Assembly (NCBI RefSeq): GCF_031453615.1
Contig: NZ_JAVIZT010000001.1
Coordinates: 2,046,001-2,110,000 of the forward strand
Length of the DNA: 64,000 nucleotides
Source of the DNA: Microbacterium sp. SORGH_AS_0428
GTDB lineage: Bacteria > Actinomycetota > Actinomycetes > Actinomycetales > Microbacteriaceae
Reading direction: 5' to 3'
In this document: piece after piece, positions 8,044 through 16,466 of the stretch
How the letters are laid out: every line of letters starts with the position of its first letter
Numbering within the stretch: position 1 is the stretch's first letter
Program-made: the position numbers and the translations under genes
Notes under the pieces: model-generated
Seen by the model: only the letters and a program-made list of their open reading frames with translations
What the model was told of the DNA's origin: nothing
Database searches by the model: none

Positions 8044-9545
8044 ACGACCATCACCACCGACTTCGTCTCGAGATAGTTCTCCAACCCCTGCGCTCCGTTC
8101 TCGTAGCCCCAGCCCGACTCCTTGTGCCCGCCCTTGGGGAGCTCGGGGCCCAGGAAGGAGTGGCAGTTGACCCACACGGTTCCTGCCGCAAGGCGTGCGG
8201 CGACGCGGTGGGCGTTGCTGAGCCCCTCCGTCCAGATGCTCGCGGCGAGCCCGTAGTCGCTGTCGTTCGCCCAGCCGACGACCTCGTCGAGGTCGTCGAA
8301 CGGGGTCACGACGGCGACGGGTCCGAAGATCTCCTCGCGCATGAGGCGGGCGTGCGGGGGGACGTCGGTCAGCACGGTGGGGGTGAAGAAGGTGCCTGCG
8401 CTTCCGGTGCGCTCGCCGCCGGTGACCACGGTGACCCCGTCGGCCGCACCCTCGTCGACGTAGGCGGCGACGCGCCTGGCCTGCGTCTCGCTCACGAGGG
8501 GGCCGAGATCCGTACCGGCCGCAAGTCCGTGACCGAGTCGCAGTGCGTCGCCCGCGGCCGCCATGCCGGCGACGACCTCGTCATACACGTCGCGGTGCGC
8601 GTAGATGCGTGCGCTCGCGACGCACACCTGGCCGCCGTTGTCGAAGATGCCGCGTGAGACGCCCGCGACGGCGGCGGACAGATCCGCATCCGGCAGGATG
8701 ATCGACGGCGACTTGCCGCCGAGCTCCAGCGTGAGGCGGGCCAGACGATCGGATGCGGTCGCCACCAGCTTCTTGCCCACCGCGGTCGAGCCGGTGAAGG
8801 CGATCTTCGCGACGCCGCGGTGCTCGACGAGTGCCTGTCCGGTCTCGTGCCCGTAGCCGGTGACGATGTTGACCACGCCGTCGGGCAGCCCCGCCTCCTG
8901 CAGGAGGCGTCCGAGGTAGAGCGCGCTGAGCGAGGTGTTCTCGGCGGGCTTGAGAACGATCGTGCAGCCGGCCGCCAGAGCGGGGGCGAGCTTCATCGCC
9001 GTCATGATGAGCGGCGAGTTCCACGGCACGATCGCCGCGACCACGCCCACGGGCTCGCGCCGCGTGTAGGCGAAGACGTCCTTGCCCTCGGGGGTGCGGG
9101 TCAGCGAGGTGGGGATCGTCTCGCCCGTGATCTTCGTGGGCCAGCCCGCGTAGTAGCGGAACTGCGAGATGGCGGCGGGAACCTCGCCGAAGCGGGCCGT
9201 GCCGAGGCTCTTGCCCTGGTCGAGGGTCTCGAGCTCGGCGAGGTCGTCGAGGTGCTCCTCCATGACGTCGGCGATGCGCCACAGCAGCTTCGAGCGGTCG
9301 GCCGGCCGCATCCGCGCCCAGGCGGGGCTCTCCAGCGCGGCGCCCGCCGCGCGGACGGCGGCATCGACGTCGGCGGCCGAGGCGCGAGCCACCTCGGCGA
9401 GCATCTCGCCGGTCGCCGGGTCGAGCGAGGCGAAGGTGTCGGATGCGGCGACCCAGCGTCCGCCGATGAGCAGGCGACCGGGATCGTCGGCGAGGAAGCG
9501 GGCGACCCGCTCGCGGAGCGGCCCGTGATCGAGCGCGATGGTCAT
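8040..9545 (-). CDS. NAD(P)-dependent aldehyde dehydrogenase
   Basis: 501 residues, with all aldehyde dehydrogenase hallmarks. VPWNSPLIMTAMKLAPALAAG lies in the cofactor domain, LELGGKSPSIIL contains the general-base Glu, and GQVCVASARIYAHRD contains the catalytic Cys. EEIFGPV and KESGWGYENGAQGLENYLETK complete the C-terminal and oligomerisation parts. It should oxidise an aldehyde to an acid. Within the operon the aldehyde could come from the ThDP decarboxylase or from the GMC oxidase. It starts 11 bp downstream of the amidohydrolase gene. Confidence 0.92.
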   Translation of the reverse strand: MTIALDHGPLRERVARFLADDPGRLLIGGRWVAASDTFASLDPATGEMLAEVARASAADVDAAVRAAGAALESPAWARMRPADRSKLLWRIADVMEEHLDDLAELETLDQGKSLGTARFGEVPAAISQFRYYAGWPTKITGETIPTSLTRTPEGKDVFAYTRREPVGVVAAIVPWNSPLIMTAMKLAPALAAGCTIVLKPAENTSLSALYLGRLLQEAGLPDGVVNIVTGYGHETGQALVEHRGVAKIAFTGSTAVGKKLVATASDRLARLTLELGGKSPSIILPDADLSAAVAGVSRGIFDNGGQVCVASARIYAHRDVYDEVVAGMAAAGDALRLGHGLAAGTDLGPLVSETQARRVAAYVDEGAADGVTVVTGGERTGSAGTFFTPTVLTDVPPHARLMREEIFGPVAVVTPFDDLDEVVGWANDSDYGLAASIWTEGLSNAHRVAARLAAGTVWVNCHSFLGPELPKGGHKESGWGYENGAQGLENYLETKSVVMVV

Positions 9546-9556
9546 GGCGTGGCCTT

Positions 9557-10930
9557 TCAGTGGAACAGTCCGTCGAGCTCGCCCTGCGCTGCGATCCAGG
9601 CGGAGCGGCGGGCGAAGAGGTCGGGCACGAGCGCGCGCACGCGGTCGATGAGCTCGCCCAGGTCGGCGTTCACGAGGCGGCCGTCCTGCACGACGATCCC
9701 CCCGTCGACGACCGTCATGTCGACATCGGAGCCGCGCACCGCGTGCACGAGGTTGTGGTGGATGTTGGGATATGCGCCGTCGGGCATGAAGGGGGTCATG
9801 CGGGGGGTGTCGGTACGCACGGCGACGAAGTCGGCCTTCCGACCCGGGGTCAGCGCGCCGAGCTCGTCGCCGCGGCCGATCGCCGCCGCGCCGCCGCGGG
9901 TCGCCATGCCCAGCACCTGCCACGAGTCCATCGCAGCCGCATCCATCGTGCGGAGCTTGCCGAGGAGGGAGGCGACCTTCATCTCCTCGAACATGTCGAG
10001 GTTGTTGTTCTCCTTCTCGCCGTCGGTCCCGAGTCCCACGTGGACACCCGCGGCGAGCATCTCGGCGACCGGTGCCATCCCGCTGGCGAGCTTCATGTTG
10101 GAGACCGGGTTGTGCGAGACGCCGACGCCGCGCGCGGCGATGAGGTCGACCTCGGCCTGATCCAGCCACACGGCGTGGGCGATCATCGCGCGCGGCACAT
10201 CGAAGAAGCCGAGCTCCTCGAGCGCGAACATCGGCCGGGCGCCGTGGCGGGCGGCGAAATCGGCCAGTTCGATCTCCGACTCGCTGCAGTGCGTGTAGAG
10301 ACCGGTGCCGTAGGCGTTGGCCAGTGCGATCGCGCGGCGCTGGCCCGCCGCATCCGCGTAGAACGGGTGCTCGAGTCCGACCCAGGGCATGATGCGGCCG
10401 TTGGCTGCGCCCGTCCACTCCGACAGCATCCGCTCGTTGTCGTCGAGGGTGTCGAAGTAGTCGAAGTCGGGGTGCTCGCCGACGTAGTTCACGGTGACGA
10501 CACGGTTGCCGAGCGCGGATGCGGCGCGCGCTGCGCCGTCCATGTAGCGCCACATGTCGACGACGGTCGTGGTGCCGGCCAGCAGCCCCTCGGCGTAGCA
10601 GAGCCACGCGGCGGCCTCGGCCTCGTCGGGGCGAAGCACGCGGTGCATCGGGTCGATGTGCAGCCGCAGCCACTCCCAGACCGGCAGGTGCTCGGCGGTG
10701 CCGCGCAGCATCCCGGAGTGGTGGTGGGCGTTGATCAGGCCCGGCATGAGCAGGCGGTCGGGCAGCTCGATGCGCTCGGCGTCGGGGTGCGCCGCGATCA
10801 GCTCCGCGCGGGGCGCGACGTCGGTGATCGTGTCGCCGGTGACGAGGACGCCCGCATCCGTGAGGACGCGGCGCTCGTCGTCCATCGTGACGACGACATC
10901 GGGCAGGAAGAGGCGCGCGGTGGGAGGCAC
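9557..10930 (-). CDS. TrzA/AtzA-type amidohydrolase (ring deaminase or dechlorinase family)
   Basis: 457 residues of the COG0402 group, which includes 8-oxoguanine deaminase, guanine deaminase, SAH/MTA deaminase and the atrazine hydrolases. The metal site is visible as NAHHHSGML (His69 and His71), YTHCSESE, and GLGTDGEKENNNLDMFEEMK with the catalytic Asp. The GTG start at 10930 has TACGAT 7 nt upstream and no Shine-Dalgarno, suggesting a leaderless mRNA. It is the first gene of the leftward operon and probably performs the entry deamination or hydrolysis on a heterocyclic substrate. The exact substrate is unknown. Confidence 0.85.
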   Translation of the reverse strand: MPPTARLFLPDVVVTMDDERRVLTDAGVLVTGDTITDVAPRAELIAAHPDAERIELPDRLLMPGLINAHHHSGMLRGTAEHLPVWEWLRLHIDPMHRVLRPDEAEAAAWLCYAEGLLAGTTTVVDMWRYMDGAARAASALGNRVVTVNYVGEHPDFDYFDTLDDNERMLSEWTGAANGRIMPWVGLEHPFYADAAGQRRAIALANAYGTGLYTHCSESEIELADFAARHGARPMFALEELGFFDVPRAMIAHAVWLDQAEVDLIAARGVGVSHNPVSNMKLASGMAPVAEMLAAGVHVGLGTDGEKENNNLDMFEEMKVASLLGKLRTMDAAAMDSWQVLGMATRGGAAAIGRGDELGALTPGRKADFVAVRTDTPRMTPFMPDGAYPNIHHNLVHAVRGSDVDMTVVDGGIVVQDGRLVNADLGELIDRVRALVPDLFARRSAWIAAQGELDGLFH

Positions 10931-10937
10931 GCTGCCG

Positions 10938-10974
10938 ATCGTAGGTACCTATCGTTGATTACACATACCAATCA
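10938..10974 (-). promoter_or_regulatory. promoter/operator region of the leftward catabolic operon
   Basis: Reading leftward, TACGAT (10938-10943) is a plausible -10 for a leaderless transcript. Overlapping or just upstream are two dyads: TAGGTACCTA (10942-10951) and TGATT-N9-AATCA (10956-10974). The adjacent XRE-cupin regulator (11058-11672) is the natural candidate to bind here. The assignment is inference. Confidence 0.5.
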
Positions 10975-11057
10975 CGTTTCGCGCGCGTTACCTCTGGGCC
11001 GAAACGGGCGACCCAGCTCCCCGGGCGAGCCGGGGTGTGGATGCGCGAGCCGGGGAG

Positions 11058-11672
11058 TCAGCGCTGGGCGACGTGCACAAGCAGCAGCACGGCCGGCTCG
11101 GCGCCGTCGATGCGCCAGCGGTTGCGCAGTGCGCCGGGGTGCGAGAGGGCGTCGCCGGCGCCGAGCGTCCACGAACCGCGGTCCTCGAGCTCCACCGTCA
11201 GGGATCCCGAGACGAGGTAGATCGTGTTCTCGCCGTCGGATTCGAACCACTCGCCCACATACGGCGCGCGGGTGATGCGGTACTCCTGCACGGTCGCTCC
11301 GCGGGTGGCGGCGGAGGAGATGATCCGGCTGACGGCGCCGTCGTCGCTCTCCGAGACGGGAACGAGCTCGCCCTCGCCGCGACGGACGACGTGGATCGGC
11401 TCCGGCTCCTCCTCGGCCGGCAGCAGTTCCGACGGGGAGATGTCGAGCACCTTCGCGAGCTTGAAGAGCGTGAGGATCGACGGCATCGTCCGGCCGCCCT
11501 CGATCTGGCTCAGGAACGGCTGACTGATCTCCGCCGCGCCCGCCAGAGCCCGCATCGACAGCTTCTTGGCCGTGCGGGCGGCGCGGATGCGGCGTCCGAG
11601 CGAGACGCCGATGTACGCCTCCGCGTCGGCGGGGCCGGCCGCATCCGGCTCGGTCAGGGCGTCGGTCGTCAC
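11058..11672 (-). CDS. XRE-family regulator with C-terminal cupin domain
   Basis: 204 residues from a GTG at 11672; the open frame to 11774 runs into repeat sequence, so the shorter start is preferred. The helix-turn-helix (SLGRRIRAARTAKKLSMRAL and AAEISQPFLSQIEGGRTMPS, about residues 20-80) is followed by a cupin barrel containing EWFESDGENTIYLVSGSLTV and LGAGDALSHPGALRNRW. It belongs to the same architecture as the regulator at 1294. It sits between the amidohydrolase operon and the molybdenum hydroxylase operon, both on the same strand, and probably senses an intermediate of that pathway. Confidence 0.88.
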   Translation of the reverse strand: MTTDALTEPDAAGPADAEAYIGVSLGRRIRAARTAKKLSMRALAGAAEISQPFLSQIEGGRTMPSILTLFKLAKVLDISPSELLPAEEEPEPIHVVRRGEGELVPVSESDDGAVSRIISSAATRGATVQEYRITRAPYVGEWFESDGENTIYLVSGSLTVELEDRGSWTLGAGDALSHPGALRNRWRIDGAEPAVLLLVHVAQR

Positions 11673-11730
11673 GGACCCAGGATCGCACCGGCCCCGCTGT
11701 GTCACAAACCAACCGGTATCCGACCGATGG

Positions 11731-11789
11731 CTCGAGGGACCCGATTCGTGGTGTCTCTGCCCGCGGGGCTGCACTTCGGGTCCCTCGAG
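11731..11789 (+). repeat. 59-bp palindromic intergenic element, copy A4
   Basis: CTCGAGGGACCCG ... CACTTCGGGTCCCTCGAG. The first and last bases of the arms have changed together (T to C and A to G) compared with other copies, so pairing is kept. It lies in tandem with A5 in the 242-bp gap 11673-11914 between the XRE gene and the 3' end of the molybdenum hydroxylase gene. Confidence 0.85.
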
Positions 11790-11814
11790 CCGCGGGAATC
11801 AGCACCGGACAGTG

Positions 11815-11873
11815 TTCGAGGGGCGCGAATCGTCGTGTTTCGGGTCGCCGGGCCGCGTTTCGGGTCCCTTGAA
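11815..11873 (+). repeat. 59-bp palindromic intergenic element, copy A5
   Basis: TTCGAGGGGCGCG ... CGTTTCGGGTCCCTTGAA. It ends 41 bp from the stop of the molybdenum hydroxylase gene. Confidence 0.85.
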
Positions 11874-11914
11874 CAGGGGATGCGGCGTGCCGGGCGCGCG
11901 GGGGAGCCCGAGGT

Positions 11915-14617
11915 TCACCCCTGGGCGAGGCGCCAGACGCGCGCGCGGGTGAACGGCTGCTGGTACGGGCGCACCCCCAGTGCGCGGGCGATCGCGTTGC
12001 CGATCGCCGGTGCGACGGGATTGTAGGGCGACTCGCTCATCGACTTCGCGCCGAACGGGCCGAGGTCGTCACGGGTCTCGGCGAAGTACACCTCGGTGTC
12101 GACGATGTCGGCGAACTGCGGCACGCGGTACGTGCGGAAGACCGGGTTCTCCACGCGGCCGTCCGCGTCGATCAGCACCTCTTCGTAGAGCGCGCTGCCG
12201 ATACCCTGTGCCGCACCGCCCTCGACCTGGCCCCGGCACTGCGCCGGATTGAGGACCGTGCCCGCATCCGCCGACTGGATGGACTGGAGGATGCGGACGA
12301 TACCGGTCGAGGGGTCGACGGCCACCCGCACGGCGTGCACGTTGAATGCGAGAGAGCGCACCTCGCCGAGCTCCGCGCCCGTGGTCGTCAGACCCTCCGG
12401 CGTCGCATCGGATGCGGCCGCCACGATCTCCGCGAAGGAGATCAGTCGGTCGCCGGAGCGCACCCCGTCCGAGGTGAGCTCGGGTTCCGCATCCGGGACG
12501 AGCTCGCGCGCGATGCGCAGCATGCGCTGCTCGAGGGCGAGGCAGGCCGCGTAGAGCGCTTTGCCGGCGACCGTCACGCCCGCCGAGGCGAAGGCGCCCG
12601 TGTCGTGGCTGACGAGGTCGGTGTCGGCGGTCTTGAGGTCGAGCCGGTCCACGCCGACGCCGAAGACGGATGCGGCGATCTGGCGCAGCACGACCGTGGT
12701 GCCGTTGCCGAACTCGCTCGTGCCGGCGCGCAGCGCGTAGGTGCCGTCGGGGCGCAGCGTGGCGGTGGTGTGGGAGATGTGGCCGAACGGGGCCATCGTC
12801 GCGATCATCGCGACCGCCATGCCCTCGCCGACCGCCCAGCCCTCGGGCGCGGTCACTCCGTTGCCGCGCCGCAGCGCGCTCTCGGCCAGATCCAGGCACT
12901 GGTCGAGTCCGTAGGATCCCCACCGCAGGTCGGGCTCGTGCAGCTCGTCGCCCGGCCGGATCACGTTGCGTCGACGGAGCTCGAACGGGTCCATGTCGAG
13001 GGCGAGGGCCAGTTCGTCCATCGCCGACTCGACCCCCAGGATCACCTGGCCGAGCCCGTACCCGCGGAACGCTCCGGAGGGCACGTTGTTCGTGTACACG
13101 ACCTCCGCGTGGATGTCGCGCACGGGTGAGCGGTACACCGTCATCGCGTCGGCGCACGCGTGGAACAGCACGCCCCGCGAGTGGTTGCCGTAGGCTCCGG
13201 TGTCGCTCAGAAGGTCGAGCTTCATCGCGGTCAGCATGCCGTCGCGGGTCGCGCCGAGCGTCACCGCGACGCGCATCGGATGACGCAGAGCTGCGCGCTG
13301 GAACTCGTCGGTGCGGGAGAACTCGTACGAGACCGGACGGCCGGTGTCGAGCACGGCGAGGGCCACGAGGTCCTCCGTGAAGATCTCCTGCTTGCCGCCG
13401 AAGCCGCCGCCGACGCGGGCAGCGTACACGCGCACCTCGGCGGGGTTCCGGCCGAAGATCCGTGCGATCTCGTCGCGCACGAGGAACGGAACCTGGGTGC
13501 TGGAGCGGATGACGAGCCGCCCGTCGTCGTCGATCCACCCGATCGAGCCGTGCGTCTCGAGCTGTGCGTGGGTCACGCGGCCGGTCTGCCAGGTCCCCGT
13601 GACGGTGACCTCGCTCGCCGCCAGCGCCTCCTCGACGTCGCCGCCGTGGTTCTCCTGCAGCGAGAGCACCGTGTTGCGATCGGCGTGGTCGACGCGGTCC
13701 TGCGGCGTGCGGTCCGGGTGCAGCAGCGGTGCACCCGGGGTCCGGGCGGCCTCAGGGTCGAAGACGGCGGGCAGTACCTCGTAGTCCACCCGGATGGCGC
13801 GGCAGGCCGCATCCGCCGCCGCCGCCGTCTCTGCCACGACGGCCGCGACCCGCTGACCCACGTGGCGCACCACCGAGTCGAGCATGCGGGTGTCGTCGGG
13901 GTCGTCCGTGCGGTGCTCGTGGCGGCCGGTCGAGTACCGCACGTCCGGGACGTCCTCGTGCGTGTAGACCGCCACGACCCCCGCGATCGCGCGCGCGGCG
14001 GTCGTGTCGATCGAGCGGATGCGGGCGTGCGCGTGCGGCGAGGACAGCACACGCAGCACGAGGGTGCCGACGACGGGCTCGTCGAAGGTATAGGGCTCGA
14101 GCCCCTGCACGATGCGGCGGGCGGCTGGCGGGACGAGCGAGGTGCCGACGGCGCCGGTGGGCGCGGATCCGGTCTCGCGCACGGGGCCCAGCACCGAGGA
14201 TCGGATGGCCTCGCGGATGGGGCGGTACCCGGTGCAGCGGCACAGGTTGCCCTTCATCTTGCGGTCGAGGTCGTCGAGATCGTGCTCGCAGACGGTGGAT
14301 GCGGTCACGCTCATTCCGGGCGTGCAGAATCCGCACTGGAATCCGAAGTTCTCGGCGATCGCCTCCTGTACGGGGTGCAGCTCGCCGGGCGGGGCGAGGC
14401 CCGCGGCGGTCGTGACCGAACGGCCCTCCATCCGCACGGCCGGGATGATGCAGGAGTGCACGGGCTCGCCGTCCAGGAGCACCGAGCAGGCGCCGCAGTC
14501 GCCGGCGTCGCACCCCTTCTTCACCTCGGTGTGTCCGTGCTCGCGCAGGAGCGTGCGGAGGCACTGACCGGCGGCGGGCTCCGCATCCACGGCCTCGCCG
14601 TTGACCTCGAACCTCAT
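11915..14617 (-). CDS. molybdenum hydroxylase (xanthine-dehydrogenase family), fused [2Fe-2S] and Mo-binding subunit
   Basis: 900 residues. The N-terminal 150 residues are the small FeS subunit: plant-type cluster Cys36, Cys41, Cys44, Cys56, then Cys95, Cys98, Cys126 and Cys128 (CGFCTPG and LCRCTGYRP). The rest is the molybdopterin subunit, with YAARVGGGFGGKQE, SGAFRGYGLGQ and GAKSMSESPYNP, in which Glu862 matches the catalytic base. The enzyme should hydroxylate a purine, nicotinate-like ring or aldehyde. The FAD subunit is the overlapping upstream gene (4-bp ATGA). Fusion of FeS and Mo domains with a separate FAD subunit is less common than the three-gene form. XdhC-type maturation is encoded at 18904-19962. 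Confidence 0.9.
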   Translation of the reverse strand: MRFEVNGEAVDAEPAAGQCLRTLLREHGHTEVKKGCDAGDCGACSVLLDGEPVHSCIIPAVRMEGRSVTTAAGLAPPGELHPVQEAIAENFGFQCGFCTPGMSVTASTVCEHDLDDLDRKMKGNLCRCTGYRPIREAIRSSVLGPVRETGSAPTGAVGTSLVPPAARRIVQGLEPYTFDEPVVGTLVLRVLSSPHAHARIRSIDTTAARAIAGVVAVYTHEDVPDVRYSTGRHEHRTDDPDDTRMLDSVVRHVGQRVAAVVAETAAAADAACRAIRVDYEVLPAVFDPEAARTPGAPLLHPDRTPQDRVDHADRNTVLSLQENHGGDVEEALAASEVTVTGTWQTGRVTHAQLETHGSIGWIDDDGRLVIRSSTQVPFLVRDEIARIFGRNPAEVRVYAARVGGGFGGKQEIFTEDLVALAVLDTGRPVSYEFSRTDEFQRAALRHPMRVAVTLGATRDGMLTAMKLDLLSDTGAYGNHSRGVLFHACADAMTVYRSPVRDIHAEVVYTNNVPSGAFRGYGLGQVILGVESAMDELALALDMDPFELRRRNVIRPGDELHEPDLRWGSYGLDQCLDLAESALRRGNGVTAPEGWAVGEGMAVAMIATMAPFGHISHTTATLRPDGTYALRAGTSEFGNGTTVVLRQIAASVFGVGVDRLDLKTADTDLVSHDTGAFASAGVTVAGKALYAACLALEQRMLRIARELVPDAEPELTSDGVRSGDRLISFAEIVAAASDATPEGLTTTGAELGEVRSLAFNVHAVRVAVDPSTGIVRILQSIQSADAGTVLNPAQCRGQVEGGAAQGIGSALYEEVLIDADGRVENPVFRTYRVPQFADIVDTEVYFAETRDDLGPFGAKSMSESPYNPVAPAIGNAIARALGVRPYQQPFTRARVWRLAQG

Positions 14618-15450
14618 ACGGCCTCCTCCAGCTCGGCCCGGATCCGCTCCGCGAACTCGATGCTCACCCCTCGCCGCCAGTCCGCAGAACCGAGGGGATC
14701 GGTGTAGTAACCGGACACGGAACCGACGGATGCAGCCAGCGTCGCCGCATCCGGAAGCGAGGCGAAGCGCAGCACGGTGGGCGCCGCAGTGGCGGCGGTC
14801 AGGGTGAACACGCTCCGTCCGTCCTCGTCGACGCGGCCGGTGACGACCGCTCCGGAGCGGCCCAGCTCGGCGAGGGCGATCTTGCGCAGGCGCACGGTGG
14901 AGCGCAGGGCGGATGCGGGGAACTCGAGCGCCCGCAGGACCTCCCCGCGGGCCAGCACGTTGGTGCCGTTGCCGGTGGGCACTTCGGCGACGGGCATGCG
15001 GCGCTCGTCGCCGTCCGGCGTCCAGATGACGGCCGTCGCGTCCAGCGCTGCGGCGAGTGAGATCATGGCGCCCGCGGCGAACGAGCGGCACACGTTGCCG
15101 CCGACGGTGGCGGTGTTCCAGATCTTGAACGATGCGAGGAGGGCATGCGCCGCATCCGCGACGAGGTGTGCGGCGGTCCACTCGGCGGGAACCGGCGGCA
15201 GGTCGGCCGCGCGCCCCTCGGACCAGGCGAGGAAACGGGCGATCGTGCAGGTGGCTCCGACCCGCAGGCCGTTCTCGATGAGCTCGATCTCGGCCCAGCC
15301 GAGGGTCGTGAGATCGACGAAGCCGGTCGTGCCCGGCAGCGGCTCGCTCATGAGCCAGGTGCCGCCCGCGATGAAGACCTCGCCCTCGTTCAGGCGCAGG
15401 TCGGACCGGCTTCGCGCCGGGCGGAAACTCGTGATGGTCGTGATGTCCAC
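14614..15450 (-). CDS. FAD-binding subunit of molybdenum hydroxylase
   Basis: 278 residues from a GTG at 15450, with GAGGC just upstream; a longer open frame to 15786 crosses the repeat region and is not used. FAD_binding_5 features are VFIAGGTWLMSEPLP and IWNTATVGGNVCRSFAAGAM. The C-terminal CO-dehydrogenase flavoprotein domain includes LRKIALAELGRSGAVVTGRV. It carries electrons between the FeS clusters of its partner and an acceptor. It is the first gene of a two-gene operon, and the 350-bp region upstream (15451-15801) contains a repeat array. Confidence 0.88.
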   Translation of the reverse strand: MDITTITSFRPARSRSDLRLNEGEVFIAGGTWLMSEPLPGTTGFVDLTTLGWAEIELIENGLRVGATCTIARFLAWSEGRAADLPPVPAEWTAAHLVADAAHALLASFKIWNTATVGGNVCRSFAAGAMISLAAALDATAVIWTPDGDERRMPVAEVPTGNGTNVLARGEVLRALEFPASALRSTVRLRKIALAELGRSGAVVTGRVDEDGRSVFTLTAATAAPTVLRFASLPDAATLAASVGSVSGYYTDPLGSADWRRGVSIEFAERIRAELEEAV

Positions 15451-15618
15451 GGCTGCCTCGGGATGTTGGTCACATGAACAGCCCTCAGTGAACCAGGGCG
15501 GCGTTTCGTGGGTGTTTCGCGGGCGTGAGCCCGCGATCCCCGGCGAGCAGGCTACGCCCGGACGCGAGCATAACTCCCGCACATCCGCCGTGCCGTACTC
15601 TGCCGCGCCGTCAGCCGC

Positions 15619-15763
15619 CGGTTCTGCAGGAGTTCGGGCACGCGGATGTCGCAGGAGTCGTGTGCGGGCGCGAGCGGCATCCGACCCTTCCCTGCGACGC
15701 AACTCCTGCAGAACCGTGTGTCGACGTCGCAGCGGGCCCCGCCCGGCCGGTTCTGCAGGAGTT
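15619..15763. repeat. array of three alternating CGGTTCTGCAGGAGTT motifs
   Basis: The 16-mer CGGTTCTGCAGGAGTT occurs at 15619-15634, inverted at 15701-15716 and direct again at 15748-15763. The middle copy can therefore pair with either neighbour. Two of the copies continue as TCGGGCA. Related elements lie at 46248-46320 and 62533-62602. This accounts for most of the 350-bp gene-free stretch 15451-15801. The part nearest 15450 (15451-15600) must hold the molybdenum hydroxylase promoter, but I see no clear operator there. Confidence 0.8.
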
Positions 15764-15801
15764 CGGGCATGGAATGGGCCCCGCACGCGCGGGGCGACGG
15801 G

Positions 15802-16392
15802 TCAGCGCGGAGCCCACCCCGCGACCAGGATGCGGGCGTTGTCCACGAGGTCCGCCGCCGCGGCGGGCTGGGCGCGCACGATGGCCATGGCCGAGAGCAC
15901 GTGCGCGGTGCAGGAGCGGGTGAGCACGGCGTGGTCCTCCGCATCCAGATCGGGGCGACGGGCGGCGACGCCGGCGGCGAAGGCCGTCGTCAGTTCGGTG
16001 CGGTACTGGCCGACCGCGCGTCTGACGTGCTCGTCGTCGGCCAGGGTGCCGCGCACGGTGTTCATCAGGAGGCAGCCGTGCTCGGCGAGCCGCGTCCGAG
16101 GGGCTTGCAGAGCGGCGGCAAGACCGGTGAGGTAGGTCTCGAGCGCATCGGCGCTCACGTCGGGTCCCAGGAGAGGGGCGAGTCGTGGCCGGATCACCTC
16201 GTCGAGGTAGCTCTCGATCGCCGCGTCGAACAGCTCGCGCTTGCTGCCGAACGAGTGGTACAGGCTCGAGCGGCCGAGCCCGGTGGCCGCCTCGAGGTCC
16301 GGAACGGATGCCTCGGCATAACCGTGCTGCCAGAACACGTCGCGCGCCGCGCGCACGACCGCGTCTTCGTCGAAGGTCCGAGTGCGACCCAT
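15802..16392 (-). CDS. TetR-family transcriptional regulator
   Basis: 196 residues from the ATG at 16392 (MGRTRTFDEDAVV), with AAGGCGG about 9 nt upstream. The N-terminal helix-turn-helix reads FDEDAVVRAARDVFWQHGYA and DLEAATGLGRSSLYHSFGSK. The remaining residues form the helical ligand-binding domain. It is divergent from a DUF1304 membrane protein and an alcohol-dehydrogenase-like gene. The 74-bp shared promoter carries matching 13-bp repeats, so it most likely represses both directions. This class often senses electrophiles or drugs, but the ligand here is unknown. Confidence 0.9.
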   Translation of the reverse strand: MGRTRTFDEDAVVRAARDVFWQHGYAEASVPDLEAATGLGRSSLYHSFGSKRELFDAAIESYLDEVIRPRLAPLLGPDVSADALETYLTGLAAALQAPRTRLAEHGCLLMNTVRGTLADDEHVRRAVGQYRTELTTAFAAGVAARRPDLDAEDHAVLTRSCTAHVLSAMAIVRAQPAAAADLVDNARILVAGWAPR

Positions 16393-16413
16393 TCCGACCA
16401 CCGCCTTTACTAG

Positions 16414-16452
16414 AACGTCCATTGCAGTATATATTGAAACGACCGTTGCAAT
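16414..16452. promoter_or_regulatory. probable TetR operator and divergent promoter
   Basis: AACGTCCATTGCA (16414-16426) and AACGACCGTTGCA (16438-16450) are 13-bp direct repeats 24 bp apart. ATTGCA (16421-16426) and TGCAAT (16447-16452) also form an inverted pair. Between them is the AT-rich GTATATATT, unusual for this genome, which contains candidate -10 hexamers for both strands (TATATT rightward, TATACT leftward). The site lies midway between the TetR gene and the DUF1304 gene. Confidence 0.65.
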
Positions 16453-16466
16453 AACAGGAGGATTCC

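Noticed and set aside
14618..15181. Extension of the molybdenum hydroxylase frame to 15181
   Set aside because: The added part is frame-shifted FAD-subunit sequence. The FeS domain begins properly at the ATG at 14617, which overlaps the upstream stop by 4 bp.
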